A DNA stretch of 64,000 nucleotides from Dryomyza anilis (Eukaryota; Arthropoda; Insecta; Diptera; Dryomyzidae), in assembly GCA_951804985.1 (NCBI GenBank), contig OX638131.1, positions 106,164,464-106,228,463 on the forward strand, given 5' to 3'. The notes under the pieces were generated by a model. That model was not told the origin of the DNA. It saw only the letters and a list, made by a program, of their open reading frames with translations, and made no database searches. Positions within the stretch are counted from its first letter, which is position 1, and each line of letters starts with the position of its first letter. Positions 1 to 13,264 of the stretch are shown piece by piece. The position numbers and the translations under genes are program-made.

Positions 1-790
1 ATGCTAATGCAAGAACAGGAATGGCGCTATAAGAAAAGTACCAATGCAGAGATGAAAACAAATGGGATAAATGACGAAAAAAAAGTTGGTTAATGTAAAA
101 TTTTGCAAATAGCAATTTCATTTAATATAAGAAAATGTTATAAAAAAAAAAAAAACTTTTATGAAATACAAAAATAATGATTAACACCCCTTAATACAAC
201 GAATTTGTTCATAGAATGTTTAAAAATGTATTTCAAAGTATTTGGCAGATAAACAAGATTCATAAAATAAATACACAATTTCAGTTTACTTTAAATTTCT
301 TTTTTTTCTCTGTGCTTGAAGAGGCTCTCATCACTCACGCAGAAAACACTCCCTCACACATGCACCAGATAATGTCGCAGTTTTGCCATAAATTGCCGCG
401 ATGTTAGTAATTTTTTATCCACCATCTCTATCTCGATTTTGTTAATTTTTTTATATATTATTTATTTTTTCCTATTTTGTCCTTGCTGTATGCATTGGTA
501 TTGTGTGCATGGCTGCTTATAACATACTGCGTAATCCGGAAGTGGTTGCAGTGCAACCGATTTTATGCTATGTGTTGAGTGTGTGTTTAACGGTAGCTCT
601 CCTCTGTATGTAGTATTCGTTGTCTGCGTGAACCTTCATCTCAAAAGGTCAATCATTGTCACTCAAATTTGCCAGCTGATGCAATTGTTTTCACTGGATT
701 TTGCAGTGTTTTTGTTTTTGGCACATGATGGGTTTACAATAAACTCAAAAATATATTTTTAAATAATTAATTTGTGGTTTACTGTGCTCA
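1..790. other. AT-rich non-coding DNA, no gene seen
   Basis: I see no recognisable gene, RNA or transposon here. Short open frames at 216-407 and 565-762 give low-complexity, Phe-rich translations with no family resemblance. The stretch ends where the 19-bp satellite begins. Confidence 0.6.
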
Positions 791-1545
791 ACTAAAAATT
801 CAATTGTTCACTTAAAATTCAAATTTTCACTAAAAATTCGAATTTAAACCAAAAAAATTTTCAATATTTAACTAAATATTCAATTTTTCACTAAAAATTA
901 AAATGTTCAATAAAAATTCAAATTTTCACTAAAAATTCAAATTTTCACTAAAAATTCAAATTTTCACTAAAAATTCATTTTTTCACTAAAAATTCAATTT
1001 TTTACTAAAAATTCAAATTTTCACTAAAAATTCAAATTTTCACTAAAAATTCAAATTTTCACTAAAAATTCAAATTTTCACTAAAAATTCAAATTTTCAC
1101 TAAAAATTCAAATTTTCACTAAAAATTCAATTTTTCACTAAAAATTCATATATTCATTAAAAATTCAAATTTTCACTAAAAATTCAAATTTTCACTAAAA
1201 ATTCAAATTTTCACTAAAATTCAAATTTTCACTAAAAATTCAAATTTTCACTAAAAATTCATATTTTCACTAAAAATTCAATTTTTCACTAAAAATTCAA
1301 TTTTTCACTAAAAATTCAAATTTTCACTAAAAATTCAAATTTTCACTAAAAATTCAAATTTTCACTAAAAATTCAAATTTTCACTAAAAATTCAATTATC
1401 ACTAAAAATTCAAATTTTCACTAAAAATTAAATTTTTCACTAAAAATTCATATTTTTACTAATAATTCATATTTTTACTAAAAATTCAAATTTTTAATAG
1501 AAATTAAATTTTTCACTAAAAATTCAAATTTTCACTAAAAATTCA
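791..1545 (+). repeat. 19-bp satellite, array I
   Basis: About 39 tandem copies of a 19-bp monomer, mostly TTCAAATTTTCACTAAAAA. Both edges are diverged and the centre is homogeneous, as expected for an array evolving by unequal exchange. The dominant monomer carries CAAATTTTC, whereas the arrays near 25, 37 and 41 kb mostly carry CAATTTTTC, so this array has its own homogenised subtype. The orientation is the same as arrays II and III. Confidence 0.97.
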
Positions 1546-3250
1546 GTCAACCTTGAGCGCCTAGTTTATATGCTAATTATTTTTTAAAGTGTTTAAAATT
1601 ACCACATAACAAAATTTAACATATAAAAAATAAAGTCAGCTGTTTAAGCTTTACATTCAATTCATATTTAACTTTTTAATAAATTCAATTGTAACAAAAA
1701 AGTTTTATCAATAATTGTCGATTCAAAATAATATATGCTAATTGTAGACAAATTTTGTAGGTATTTTTTTCGTTTGTTGGGGACACAAAATATTTTAAGC
1801 CACATATGCTAAGTGAATAAAGCATTAAGCAATCGATGATTTAGCGTGAATTTAATAAAATAATTTTTATAATACAATTAGCATAAAATGCCGAATTAAT
1901 GCGAATGCAATTTGTATAAAATATGAATTTTAAAATATTTTTTATACATCAAATTCAACTATATCGAATGCAAAACTGATTATCGGATGATTTAGTACAC
2001 AATTAAAGCACTTCAAAAAATCCTATTTTGTATTTTGCTAAAAATGCAACACAAAACAACGCAAAACAACTCCTAAAATAAATTTCAAACGCTTTATAAA
2101 TGTCTAAAATCAACGAACTAACACAAATTCAAATTTAAAAAGTTTTACGAGTCACATAAATCAAAATTCAAGTGTCAACCAAATCACCAAAATTGTAGCG
2201 TCGACAAATTCACACTTTCGACATTTGCCTAAATAAGTTGAGCGCGCAGAAGTAGGACGTATTGGCGCCAGAAAAAAACTGAATATTAAAAAATATTGAT
2301 TTATAGAAAGTAAAAGCTTTCGCCTCGTGTACGACAAACTTTAGTTAAACTCAAATTCAACTGCGTATATGGCATTAACAAAAACAAAATACAGAATTTT
2401 TTGAACCACCTATAGTTCGAATATAAATATTTTGGTGTGTGGTTGGGTTGTGTATAATATGCGTGACTTAATACGCGTTTAGAATTTCAAATAGCGAGGA
2501 AGCAGAAAACCGAAATGATTACACAGCTGATACTAAAATATGGCACTAAAAATAACAGCACATACAATAAAAAATAAAAGTCATCAAAAAATACATATTA
2601 ACTATATAAAAAAATAAAAATAAAACTGCATTAAAAGTATTATAAAAAATATGGAAATATAAAGAAATTATACCAAGCAAAACATTTGTGCAATGATACC
2701 GCCAAGAATACTTATTTTTTCATTTATATTTAGTTACAAACGTGCGTCGCAAACTGTTCAAACAATTGAAGAAATAAAATAATTTATTCTTGTCTACGCC
2801 ATTGCGACGATACCTTATAAAAAAAAGCACAATTTATGATGTCAATCATAAAAATGACAAACTTCAGGTATACCCTAAGAATAAGTTTAGTATTAGAATA
2901 TACAACTCATCATCATTATCCGTCATACAACGTGTTTATTTTATGTACGAAACTTCTTTGGCGTTAAACTCGAGGCTTCACGTAGCAAAAAAAATACCAC
3001 GAAAATCGACAAAAATAAAATGTCTATAATTATACTATGACATTAGCAAATCATAGTGCAGAATCTTTCAAATAAGACAAAAACTAACTTTGAAGCGATT
3101 TTTTGTAATATTTGAATCATTAAATACACTCCCACAGGGAAAAATCAATTTTGCTGACAACATATTATGTTTGCTACAATATTTTTTGAATTTCTAAACT
3201 CTTAAAATATATAAGTTTATAATCTATAATAATTTATGAAATGAAATTCC
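1546..3250. other. AT-rich non-coding DNA, nothing recognised
   Basis: Unique-looking AT-rich DNA. The 79-codon frame at 2790-3029 opens with a TTG codon and matches no family I know. I see no splice-like arrangement, RNA gene or repeat structure. Confidence 0.55.
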
Positions 3251-3464
3251 CTTAGAAAAAAAAATCCCTCAAATCACATTAAAATTGGTCAATAGGACAA
3301 TTATTGATTTAATACAAAAATAAAAATATTCATATAAACTCAATGGCAATGTCATGGTATTTTCTAGTATTTAATGGTATTTTCCGATTAAAATAATAAT
3401 TTATCCTATTGAATATTTTTAATAGTAAAAAACTATTATTTATATAGTATTTTTTTCTGGGTGT
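3251..3464 (+). mobile_element. MITE with CACCCAGAAAA-type ends, uninterrupted copy
   Basis: About 214 bp. The right end reads TTTTTTCTGGGTGTA and the left end is a decayed complement (CTTAGAAAAAAAA). The body aligns almost base for base with 44977-45526, which has clearer ends (TACACCCAGAAAAA) and carries a SINE insertion. The present copy has TTGATTTAATA only once, so it is the empty-site reference for that insertion. No coding capacity; superfamily unknown. Confidence 0.75.
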
Positions 3465-3585
3465 ACCAAAATAATTTTAAAATTTTGATTTAGAAGTAAC
3501 AGTCAATTAAAAAATCTATGACTGCAAACATCAATATGTTTGCAGTACGCTAATATTTTTCTTTCATATCGAAAAAATCTATTCC

Positions 3586-4199
3586 TACACTCAAAATAAA
3601 AAGTCTGCTATTAATAGCAAACTCTGACTGCTAAATTTTAACACACTTTAATTTGTATTTACAGCATACTTTTATCTGCAATAGCGAACTGTTTGCTGGG
3701 AATCTTAGTTCTGCTAGTGATCAAGATCGTGCTAGTGTCACTGGTGTGCATATCGCTAGTGTAGCTATCCTGCAATAGATGGCGCCATAGTCACGAGACG
3801 CTGAAGCTAAATGTGTCTATAATTCGTAGACTTTTATTCGACAACATGTTGATTTAAAAGAGATATTTCTTCTACGTAATAATAATGCACGCACGCAAGA
3901 GTGAAATAAAGGTAAAATAAAAATATGAGATAAATAAAAATAAATAAAATAAATATAATAAAGAATATTAATATAAAAATAAAAAAAGTATATCAGAAAA
4001 AAAAAAATATATTAAAATACAAAAAAATATATATTGTTTTATATTCTTTTTTTATGAATTGGAGTTAACAGCAAAACAAATTGTTAAAACAGCTAAAATT
4101 GTCTGCTCTAATAGCATTTCCTCTTTGCAGCAAACATTTTTGCTATATTGGCAATCTTTTTTTGCTACTTACTGTTACAGACTTTTTATTTTGAGTGTA
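3586..4199. mobile_element. 614-bp TIR element, non-autonomous
   Basis: Perfect 22-bp terminal inverted repeats at 3586-3607 and 4178-4199, beginning (TA)CACTCAAAATAAAAAG. The outermost TA on both sides may be a TA target duplication. Subterminal blocks are rich in GCTATTAATAGC-like and GCTAGTG motifs. There is no open frame of note, so this is a MITE or deletion derivative; the TA duplication fits Tc1/mariner, but the superfamily is unproven. Confidence 0.85.
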
Positions 4200-4840
4200 T
4201 GGACATTAGCCGCATCGGTCATCATACAATAAAAAAATTTAAAGTACGCTCCTAAAATTAAAGCATACTTCTTTTTTATTGGAATACAAACAAAAAAAAT
4301 ACCAAAATCGTTTTTTCGTTTATTCGATGTTCGATAATCAAATATTATGTATCGTTGGAAGCGTCTCTGTGGTTAATATGTATTAATTACTAGACGATTT
4401 AACTGCTTTTTCTTTTACAAATTGTTTTTATGAAAATTGTTATCGAATTTTAATGACCTTCTTAGCCACTTTTTAGAATAAAAAAAAGTCACTTAGACAA
4501 CTAGTTCTGAAAAAATCTGTAAACGCAAGTTTTCTTTTAATTGTCAAGACTAATTATAATATATCAATAAACTCTAATATTTCAATATTTTTTTAAGATA
4601 TTTTAACTAAATTCGGAAATTTTTAATTTTTAAGACTTTTTTTTTTTTTTAGTATTTAGTATCTAATATTATAAAAAAAATATTTATGGTTATATACAGT
4701 ATAGTTCAAACTAACTATAAAAAATACTAACTTTCTTCCATCGACTCTGATTTTTGAAATTTGCCCTATCAACACATTGTCCTTCCATAAATTATTAAAA
4801 TTTATAAAAGTTTAAAATGCTTGTATATTTTACATATAGA

Positions 4841-5068
4841 CGTTGTAGAACAAAAAGTCACCAAATACATTTTTATGAAAAACTTAAATTTCGAGTTTGT
4901 TGATTAATATTATAAAAAGTAATTGATGCATTTTTAATGTTGAAATGTCAATTGATAGATTTACATTTTCTTATCATGTGGTGTGAGATCATCTATTATA
5001 AATAGACAGATATATAAAGATTTTTGTAAATTAATATTTAAAAAATGTGACATTTCGTTCTACAACGA
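4841..5068 (+). mobile_element. MITE with CGTTGTAGAAC ends, copy 1
   Basis: About 228 bp, bounded by CGTTGTAGAACAAAAAGTCA and the inverted TGACATTTCGTTCTACAACG. The interior matches 55628-55878 in the same orientation, including the block TTTGTTGATTAATATTATAA. Two dispersed copies with matched ends argue for a transposable element. It has no coding capacity. Confidence 0.75.
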
Positions 5069-5726
5069 AGATATAAACTATTGCAAAATAGCAGTTTTTT
5101 TCTCAAAAAGGTTACGTAATAGGAAAACACTGAGAATAAGCATACTTTAGATATGAATTAATGATAAAAACAGATTACATGTACGCAGAAGAAAATGAAT
5201 ACACAGAATACACAGAAGATGTCATCATCTCTTCCATTCTTCAAAGCATGATTTAATGTATTGAAAAACCATTCATAATATTAATGACTAATGCCATCAA
5301 TGTTATGAATGCTGTCATAAAGATGATGAACGCTTGGTAACTGTCGAAAAAGTGTTCTTCAATATGATGAATTATATGTGAATAATACGTTTCATCATTT
5401 TAATGAACAAAAACATAAAATACAACAGATATGTTCTTCATATTGAAGAATGCTGTTCATTAAACAAAATTTCAATCAAAATTTTTATTTTTCGTTAATT
5501 TTTTGGAATACTTCTCAAGTATTTTTTGTCTATTATTACTTATATATATATATAATGCTTGCTCAACATGCATAAATTAGTAAACACACAAAAACAAATT
5601 TCACCAACAACCAGTATTCATCATATTGATGATTTCATTCATTGAAATAAAATCGCATTTTTTCAATGTTTTTAACTTTCAATATTTTTATAACATCAAA
5701 TTTCAAACAAAAAAAAAAATACATTT

Positions 5727-5895
<169 letters not shown>

Positions 5896-6463
5896 TCTTA
5901 TAAGATTTATGATATTTAAAATAATATGGTTTCTTCAACAATATTCATGAATATGATGTACTCATTAATATGATGAAATGTAGTCTTCGCCTAATTAAAA
6001 ATTAAATATTATGACACGTACAAGAATTATAAATACATAAATGTGTTAATGGAGACAAATTTGTGTTATTTATTGAATTATATTGAAAATGAAAAATATT
6101 TAAAAAATACGATCTTGAGTCAATGAATGAATTCATCAATATGATGAATCCGTGTAGTTGGTGAAATGTTTGGTGAAATTTTGTGTGTGAAATGTTTTCT
6201 AATATATTAATAAATAAAATGTTTAGAAAAAAATAAATTATAAACATTTTTTATACACATTTTTCTGAAATTGTTTGAAATAAATTTTTCAGACAACATT
6301 TTTTTTCGAAAATAAATTTTTTTCGGATATTTTTTTTATAATTTTTTTCCAACAACATTTTTAAGAACTTGTTTTTTCAATTACGTTCTAAAAAATGTTT
6401 TTTTTTTTTGAAAAATTCGTAGAAAAATAAAATTTTAAATTATTCATAAATGTTATGATTATA

Positions 6464-6775
6464 AAGGGTTTTTCAACAGGGACACTACAAAAGTAGAGCG
6501 ACAGGGACAGCAAACGACGCCATATTTCTTGCCGCTCTTTTGACATTTCTCTTCAGTAAGGTTTGTCATTTCATGACGGAAAGATATACGAATTCGAATT
6601 TCATTTTTTTTTTTTTTATTATATTCATCAAATGGCAAACCTTACTGAAGATAAATGTCAAAAGAGCGGCAAGGAATATGGCGTCGTTTGCTGTCCATGT
6701 CGCTCTATTTTTGTAGCGTCCCTGTTGAAAAACCCTTGAAAAAAACTTTTGTAGCGCTCTTATTTAAAAACCCTT
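6464..6775. mobile_element. Snap-back MITE derived from the DD41D mariner
   Basis: The element starts AAGGGTTTTTCAACAGGGAC after TA (6462-6463) and ends with the inverted terminus before TA (6776-6777). Its first 100 bp match the left end of the mariner at 11661 and are repeated in inverse orientation at about 6640-6737. A right-end terminus then follows at 6738-6775. It is therefore left end, inverted left end, right end, which can fold into a long hairpin. A 15-20 bp remnant of the transposase start region (GGAAAGATATACGA) survives in the first arm. It is inserted in the palindrome-studded element. Confidence 0.88.
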
Positions 6776-7399
6776 TATTCATCATATGACAATTCAAATT
6801 CATTGTATTGAATATTTCGTTCTTCTATAGTATGAATACGTTCTTATATATAATATATGTATTCATCACTATGTCATTTAATGAACGGTGGTATTGATAT
6901 GATGAATCTGGTGGTTGGTAGAAAAATTCATAATGAATAATATATTCATCATATTGATGATTTTTTTTTTGTGTAAATATTTTTTTTTATTGAAAATTGA
7001 TTCAAAAATGCAGATAAAGTATGGTTCACATGGCATATAGTTAAAAAGAGCTTTTAGAAAAAAGTTTAGTATTTTTATAGTTAGTTTGAACTATACCCTG
7101 ATAACCATCATTATCATTAGATTTGAAATGCTACAATTATATTTAAAAATACTATCTGAGAAAACACACATTTTCTAAGTTTAAATCCAGATATCTTAAA
7201 ACCGTATATTTATATTATCATTCGTTTATATATTAAAATTAGTCCTGACAATTTGCGTTTAAGATTTCATTATAACACTATTTTTCAGCAGACTATATTT
7301 TTTGTTCTAAAAATTAAGTGAAAAGTTGCTTAAAATGACGATTGTAATTTACATAAAAACGTAACATAATAGGGAAATTGTGAGTATGTAGTCAAAAAA

Positions 7400-8790
7400 G
7401 CAGCAACGAATTATATCGAATTGATATATGGGATGTCCATAGGAAAATCGGGTTGGGTAGTGTTTTATTAATGCAATATGTTTCGTATTATCAAGTTTAT
7501 TTTATTTTGTTAGTTTTTTACATATTGTCTTCTCATTTATTTAACTTTTAAAAAGTTTTTTAAAGTTATATTTATTGTATACATATTTTCTTTTATTTTT
7601 TTTTTTTAATTTTTCTAACACTTCGCTGCGTAGAGCTTACATTACGTGTCATGACATTACGTTGCATTACGTTTATTTTCGTTTGTTTATGTGATCGTAA
7701 AATATCTTCACTCACTTCGCAGCGCATCGAATTGAGGCAAATTGTGCTACCAGAAGCCAAACAAAAACTACACGTTCAAGTTATTTTTATGCCATTTAAT
7801 GTTCTATTAAACATCGAGTACTTTATGAGTACTTGTGAATGAGTAGCTCATGCATGGCATGGCAACGAGCCGGAACTGCACTGAAAAGGCGTTGTTCAAA
7901 TTAAAAACATTATAGCGGGCTTTTTCATTTTATTGTATAGCAAAGAAAAAGTATAAAATCTGTTTAATATTTTTTTTTAATACTTTTTATCTCCAAGTAT
8001 AAATTAATTTGAACTCTTAAAAATAATATTAACTGTATTTTTTTAGTACCCAGCAAAAGATCTCAACCTTTTATAAATAGACTTTGTTTATTTAAGAGTT
8101 AAACTGCTGTTGCATAACTACCAGAAATTACCTAAATTTTTATAGTTTCATAAAATTCCAACAACCCTGTAATAATGAGCACCATGTATATGTTTCGCAC
8201 AGCTCGACTACTGGCGAATTTGCATAAGTTAACGTTCAAACGTGAAGGTTTTCTTTAAAATACCTTTTTTGGTATAAGAAACCTTTTTCTTTGTCTATTT
8301 GCATAAATCGTATATTTTTTATTTCTCTGTAGTTTTGCAAGATCAATTAGATCCGCAAATACAAAACGACAGTTGAATTTTGATTGAACATTAAGACGTG
8401 TAGGTTTTGTAAAAATGGTAAATGGTATTTCCATTCATATGTTCTCAGCACTGATACTTATGTTATAAATGTAATGCATGATTATGAAAATATTTTTTTT
8501 TATATTTTAAAATGTTCTTATATTTTATTATCAGCACGGGAAATACCCGGAATTATAATGAACCAATGACTTTTTTGTTGGAAGCGTTTCTAAGAAGTTA
8601 CGAATTAAAGATTTCCGATAAAGACTTTTCGTACTTTTGTGGAATATAATAAAAAAAAAATGAATCAAATAACAGAATCATTAAAAAAAAAGTACAGTAA
8701 AATTATGACTACAAAAAAGAATTATCTCCCGAAAAAATGTATATAAACGTATAGAAAAGATGTCTGTGAATATGTTTGAATGTAATTAAA
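7400..8790. other. Non-coding DNA, nothing recognised
   Basis: No convincing gene, repeat or RNA. Frames at 7651-7842 and 8384-8569 have no family resemblance. The interval 7630-7880 is a little richer in GC than its surroundings. Confidence 0.5.
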
Positions 8791-9546
8791 AACGAGTTGG
8801 GAAAGTTAGGTCACATGGTAAGTTCGGTCACATGGGACGGATTTTTATAGTCGGTCGGGCCCGACTATGGAATACCCTACACCTTTGGTGGGGATATTAA
8901 CCCTCAGAATATTATTCATATATCAGAAATTTACGTCATATATCCCCATAAATTAAAAAATTATAAAAGTATAAAAAACTAAAAAAAAAATTGAAAAATG
9001 TAATTGGGCGGACCACGCCTATATTTAAAATTTTGAAAGGCTAATATTTCATAGATTTGATTTTAATAATTTACGGATCAAATTTCCACTATGAAAACCC
9101 GGGAAACAATGAAAAAAAAAAGTGGGCGGATCACGCCCATTTTTGGACCACATATTTTTAGGTGAATTCTAACAATACCTTTTAAATTTTATAACTATAC
9201 CTTGAATACTTTTCGAGTTATTAGTTCCGAAAGAGTTATATAAAAGTGACTTGTATGGGAGGTGGGCGTGTCCGTTGACCGATTTGGCTCATTTTCAAAC
9301 TCAGTTCCTACTTTTGGCTAAAATATATTGAGACGAAATTTCATCGCAGTCTGATCAATTTTTCTTAAGTTATTCTGTATTCGGACAGCAAGACGGACAG
9401 ACAGACGGACATGGCTAAACGGACTCGGGTAGTGATGCTGATCAAGAATATATATACTTTTCCATACCGGACACGCCTCCTAAGCGGCACAAATGTTATG
9501 CACAAAGTTAATATACCCTGTACCTCATAGGTGTAGGGTATAAAAA
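8791..9546 (+). mobile_element. mini-me-like element, subfamily A, copy 1
   Basis: Begins AACGAGTTGGGAAAGTTAGG and ends GGTGTAGGGTATAAAA. Near the 3' end a short GACA/GACG tract is followed by the core GGCTAAACGGACTCGGG, then CTGATCAAGAA, then a TATATATA run. That order (a tetranucleotide tract, a conserved core, then (TA)n) is the hallmark of dipteran mini-me elements. It matches 29081-29936 closely but lacks about 60 bp present there near 29191-29250. It carries the GC-rich GGGCGGACCACGCC blocks typical of this subfamily. Non-coding. Confidence 0.85.
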
Positions 9547-9564
9547 TAATATAAAATTGCCGTA

Positions 9565-10272
9565 CATGTATTACAGAAAAAAAAATCATCAATATGATGA
9601 ATTTATTTATAAATATTATAAATATTTTGAATTTTTTCACCAACTACCAGATTCATCATATTGATACTGTGCATTAAATGACATATTGATGAATACATTC
9701 ATTATATATATGAAGAACGAAATATTCAATCCAATGAATTTGAATTGTCATATTGATGAATTTGTTCATAATATTTATGAATATATTTCTTTTTAAGTTT
9801 TCAAAAAAAAAGATTTTTTTAGATAATAATTCGAAAAAAAGTGTTTTGTAAAAATTTATTTAAAAAATTAAAGAAAAAAAAAATTGAAAAAAAATGTATA
9901 AATGTACGTTTTTATTAATAAAAAGTTCTTATTATAAATAAATAAATATATTATAAAACATTTAACCTATTTATGCATGCCGAACAAACATTACATAAGA
10001 AATAACATAAAAGAACTACTTGAGAACTGAGAAGTACTGCAAAAATTAACGAAAAATAAATATTTTAATTGAAATTAGGTTTAATGAACAGCATTCTTCA
10101 ATATCAGTTTATCATATTGAAGAACACTTTTTCGACAGTTACCAAGCGTTCATCATATTTATGATCGCATCCACAGCATTGATGTTGTAAGTCATTAATA
10201 TTATGAATGGTTCTTCAAAACAATGAATCATGATTTGAAGAACGGAATTCATCAATATGATATACATTTCTT
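9565..10272 (-). mobile_element. AT-rich palindrome-studded element, copy B
   Basis: Reverse complement of copy A. From right to left it contains the TTCTTCAAATCATGATT, GAACGCTTGGTAACTGTCG and GACAATTCAAATTCATTG blocks in the same order as copy A reads left to right. It is about 710 bp and lacks the (TA)n tract and the mariner MITE, so it is closer to the uninterrupted form. Palindromic CATCAATATGATGAAT motifs lie at both ends. Confidence 0.7.
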
Positions 10273-10280
10273 TTCTGTGA

Positions 10281-10454
10281 TTACGAATGAAGTGTAATTA
10301 AATTATAATCGAAATTGAATTTATTTTTATTCAGATTGTAATAACATAACACAATGTGTAAAAATTTTATATATTCCCTAGCAGAATCTGTCAAATTTAC
10401 CATAAATATGTTACAATACAAACATAAACGAACTTGACATTCGGTGACCGCCAT
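10281..10454 (-). CDS. Uncharacterised small ORF, possible first exon
   Basis: A 57-residue reading frame starts at an ATG (10454) in a good insect context (AAAATGG) after a stretch richer in GC than its surroundings. The N-terminus is MAVTECQVRLCLYC. I do not recognise it. The frame also runs open upstream for 30 codons, and the C-terminal half is Asn/Leu-rich like translated AT-rich DNA. If real, only the first 15-20 codons are likely to be coding; a donor-like ATG/GTAAAT lies about 19 codons in. It could equally be chance. No neighbour supports it. Confidence 0.15.
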   Translation of the reverse strand: MAVTECQVRLCLYCNIFMVNLTDSAREYIKFLHIVLCYYNLNKNKFNFDYNLITLHS

Positions 10455-10544
10455 TTTCTGCCTTCGTGTCTTTTGTTGTTCGTTGTGAAAACGTGTTTCT
10501 ATCGATAAATATTTAATCGTTTGCAAATTTAAAAAAAAATACAA

Positions 10545-11658
10545 ATTGTGTTACAAAAATTATAAATAGTAACAAATAATATAATAGTATATACATTAAA
10601 GAGTGCAGTTAATAATTTAATTGTTCCTGAATGTTTTATTTTGAATATAATTATGTTTAGGTTCAAACATATTAGAACATACACCATTTTAAAGCGCAAC
10701 AACAAAATGTTTCCATGATATCATAATGTAAATCAAAGCTCATTACAACACTGTTTTAGTCTCAATACAACCCTGTTCACAAAAGATTTATCAGGCAATT
10801 ATATATTATGTTTACATAAAATTCCAAACATACATGTTAATTCCTGCAAAATTATGTTTGGGAGAGACTTTTTTTTTGCAGCGTATAGGTATTGTATTGG
10901 TGAGCCGTGTAAGTTGGACATGTTTTGAAGTTAAGGCCACTAACAATTTGGACATCACTATTTTGGCTGTGATCTTTCATTTCTTTGTATCCATATTTCG
11001 TTGGTCCATCGAAATTCAATCAAAAAACAAAGCATTAAATTCATTCTATTCATATAATTTTTAGTAATATTGAGATACATTGAAAACTTAAAATTGTGAT
11101 TCCAAATTGGCCAAAAAGTCTATATTTGCACATTTTCAGTATAATATTATGTCAAATGAACTAAAACAGATATTGATAACTTCCAGGTACAACGTTTTAC
11201 TAATTCAAGGATTTTTAATTATTTTTGTGGTAAAGGTAAGAAATCTAAAGATATGAGCATTTGGCGAGAATGTATCCACTTTTAAAGCGAAACTATAAAA
11301 TTTAAATTTTAATGCATTTTTCCATCAAAGTAAAACAATGACTACTGGATAGTCTCGATTTTCATTGAACATGGGCTACAATGTTCTCATACATGTTGTT
11401 TTCCTGTTTCGTTTATTAAAAATCGGAGTACCGAATCTTTTCCGAATAAGAATCAATTTAGAAATCAATTGTGATATGCAAAACATCATAACTACATATT
11501 TTTCAAGTACTGGATATTTAGGAAATTGGACCACACTATTATTATTATTATTAATATTGTAAGCTTTTCATTATTAAAGTATACTTTTCGAAAAAAATAC
11601 AATAATGTATTGAACTACTTTGAAACTTTTTTTTACCTCCTTTAATAGTTGTTTTTTG
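10545..11658. other. Non-coding DNA, nothing recognised
   Basis: AT-rich and unique-looking. Frames at 10834-11064 and 11365-11562 have no family signature. It ends at the TA dinucleotide (11659-11660) that flanks the mariner. Confidence 0.5.
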
Positions 11659-11660
11659 TA

Positions 11661-12636
11661 AAGGGTTTTTCAAATGGGACGCTACAAAAGTAGAGCGACA
11701 GGGACAGCAAACGACGCCATATTTCTTGCCGCTCTTTTGACATTTCTCTTTAGTAAGGGATGCCATTTTATGATGGAAAGATATACGAGCCAACAACGAG
11801 TCGAAATTATTAATGCTACGTCCAATTTATGGTCGTCATAATCATCCTAGCAGATCAACAATTGAGCGTCTAGTGGAAAAATTTGAATCCACAGGCTCAG
11901 TACAAAATGTTCCCGTGCCAGTGAGACAAAGAAGTGCCCGTAGTGTCGAGAATATTGCTACCGCTGAGGCTTCAGTTGTAGAAAGCCCAAATGTGTCTCT
12001 CACACGTCGTTCTCAAGCGTTGGGCATCTCTGTGACGTCCTTGTAGCGAATTTTGCGAAAAGATCTTGGCCTACATCCTTACAAAATCAAATTTACGCAA
12101 GAACTGAAGCCGCTTGACCACCAGAAGCGTCGTATGTTCGTGAATTGGGCTGAACAACAACTTGAACATGATTCGGATTTTCATCGAAAAATCATCTTCA
12201 GCGATGAGGCTCATTTCTGGCTGAATGGCTTCGTCTCTAAACGTTCAATGATAACCGAATATTTTTATCCCCAATTGGATGATATGGACTTGGAGGACAT
12301 GTGGTTCCAACAGAACCGCGCCACAAGCCACACAGCGAATGCCACAATCAATTTATTGGAAACCAAGTTTAGAGAACGTGTTATCTCACGAAATGGTCCA
12401 GTCGATTGGCCGCCTCGGTCGTGCGATTTGACAGTATCGGCCGATTTATGCTTCAAAACCGTCGAAAATTGGGTTCAGCGTCTGGACTTCTGCAAGCGTG
12501 CCCGTGGTGGCCATGCAATAGAAATCGAATTCCATACATAATGGCATCGAACGTACTTTTACAGGAATAAAGAATTTCATTAATATCCAAAACCGTTTTT
12601 GTTTTATTTATTTTGTAGCGCACTTTTGTAACCCTT
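11661..12636 (+). mobile_element. DD41D-type Tc1/mariner element, internally deleted
   Basis: The element is 976 bp and flanked by TA at 11659-11660 and 12637-12638. Its ends are imperfect inverted repeats: AAGGGTTTTTCAAATGGGAC with GCTACAAAAG on the left, TTTTGTAGCGCAC with GTAACCCTT on the right. It holds a broken transposase (separate entry). An intact relative would be about 1.3 kb, so several hundred bp are missing. It could move only with transposase supplied elsewhere. The MITE at 6464-6775 shares its left end. Confidence 0.92.
11773..12541 (+). pseudogene. DD41D mariner-like transposase, broken
   Basis: Cut-and-paste transposase relic. It opens MERYTSQQRVEII at 11773, is disrupted at once, and continues in another frame from about 11813 (LRPIYGRHNHPS, helix-turn-helix region). 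There is an in-frame TAG at 12044-12046. The DDE domain keeps the first Asp in FSDEAHFWLNGF, but the second Asp in the QQ-ATSHTA motif is Asn, and the third acidic residue is lost in a deletion after SCDL. A further deletion removes part of the domain just after NGFVSK. The C-terminus ends RARGGHAIEIEFHT. WPPRSCDL and the inferred spacing place it with DD41D (rosa-like) rather than classical DD34D mariners. Catalytically dead. Confidence 0.9.
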
Positions 12637-12638
12637 TA

Positions 12639-13264
12639 GGTTACGATCTTTTGCCTGTATAGGATTGATATTTTTTAGTAAAAAAAATACCTATATATTT
12701 TTTTTATAATTATGCTGATTTTTGAATCAAAATTCTTTCAAAATATATTCAACAGAATATTTTATAAAATATTACTGAATAATTTTTTTTATCGAAATAA
12801 ATGGTTTTTTTAGTCAATTTTTTTTCCAATAAAATTTTGCTAAATTTTTTTTTTTTTCAAAATTTCTGAATATTTCTGAAATTAATCATAATATTGTTGT
12901 TGAACTTAAAACGTAAACATTATCCGAGTATAACACGATTAATTCAAGTTTTAAATAAATTTTTCGAATATTTTTATTTTAATAGTTCAGATTTGTACTA
13001 CTTACCAATTAGCAGATGAGCGCCGACAATTCACTGAAAAGAAAAATAAAATAATTTATATTATGTTGTATTTCAATATTTATTATATATATATATAATT
13101 TAAAAAAAATTTATAAAAGAGTTGAAGGTAAAAATCAATATATTTAATAAAAATCAATATTTTATTTATTTTTTTTTTAATGTTTATACATTTTTATTAT
13201 ATTTTAACATTTTTACAATAATTTGAAAGCTTGGCATGTTTTTAACCAAAACTGTAACCGATTT
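12639..13264. other. AT-rich DNA, nothing recognised
   Basis: Runs of A and T with no gene or repeat that I can define. Confidence 0.5.
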
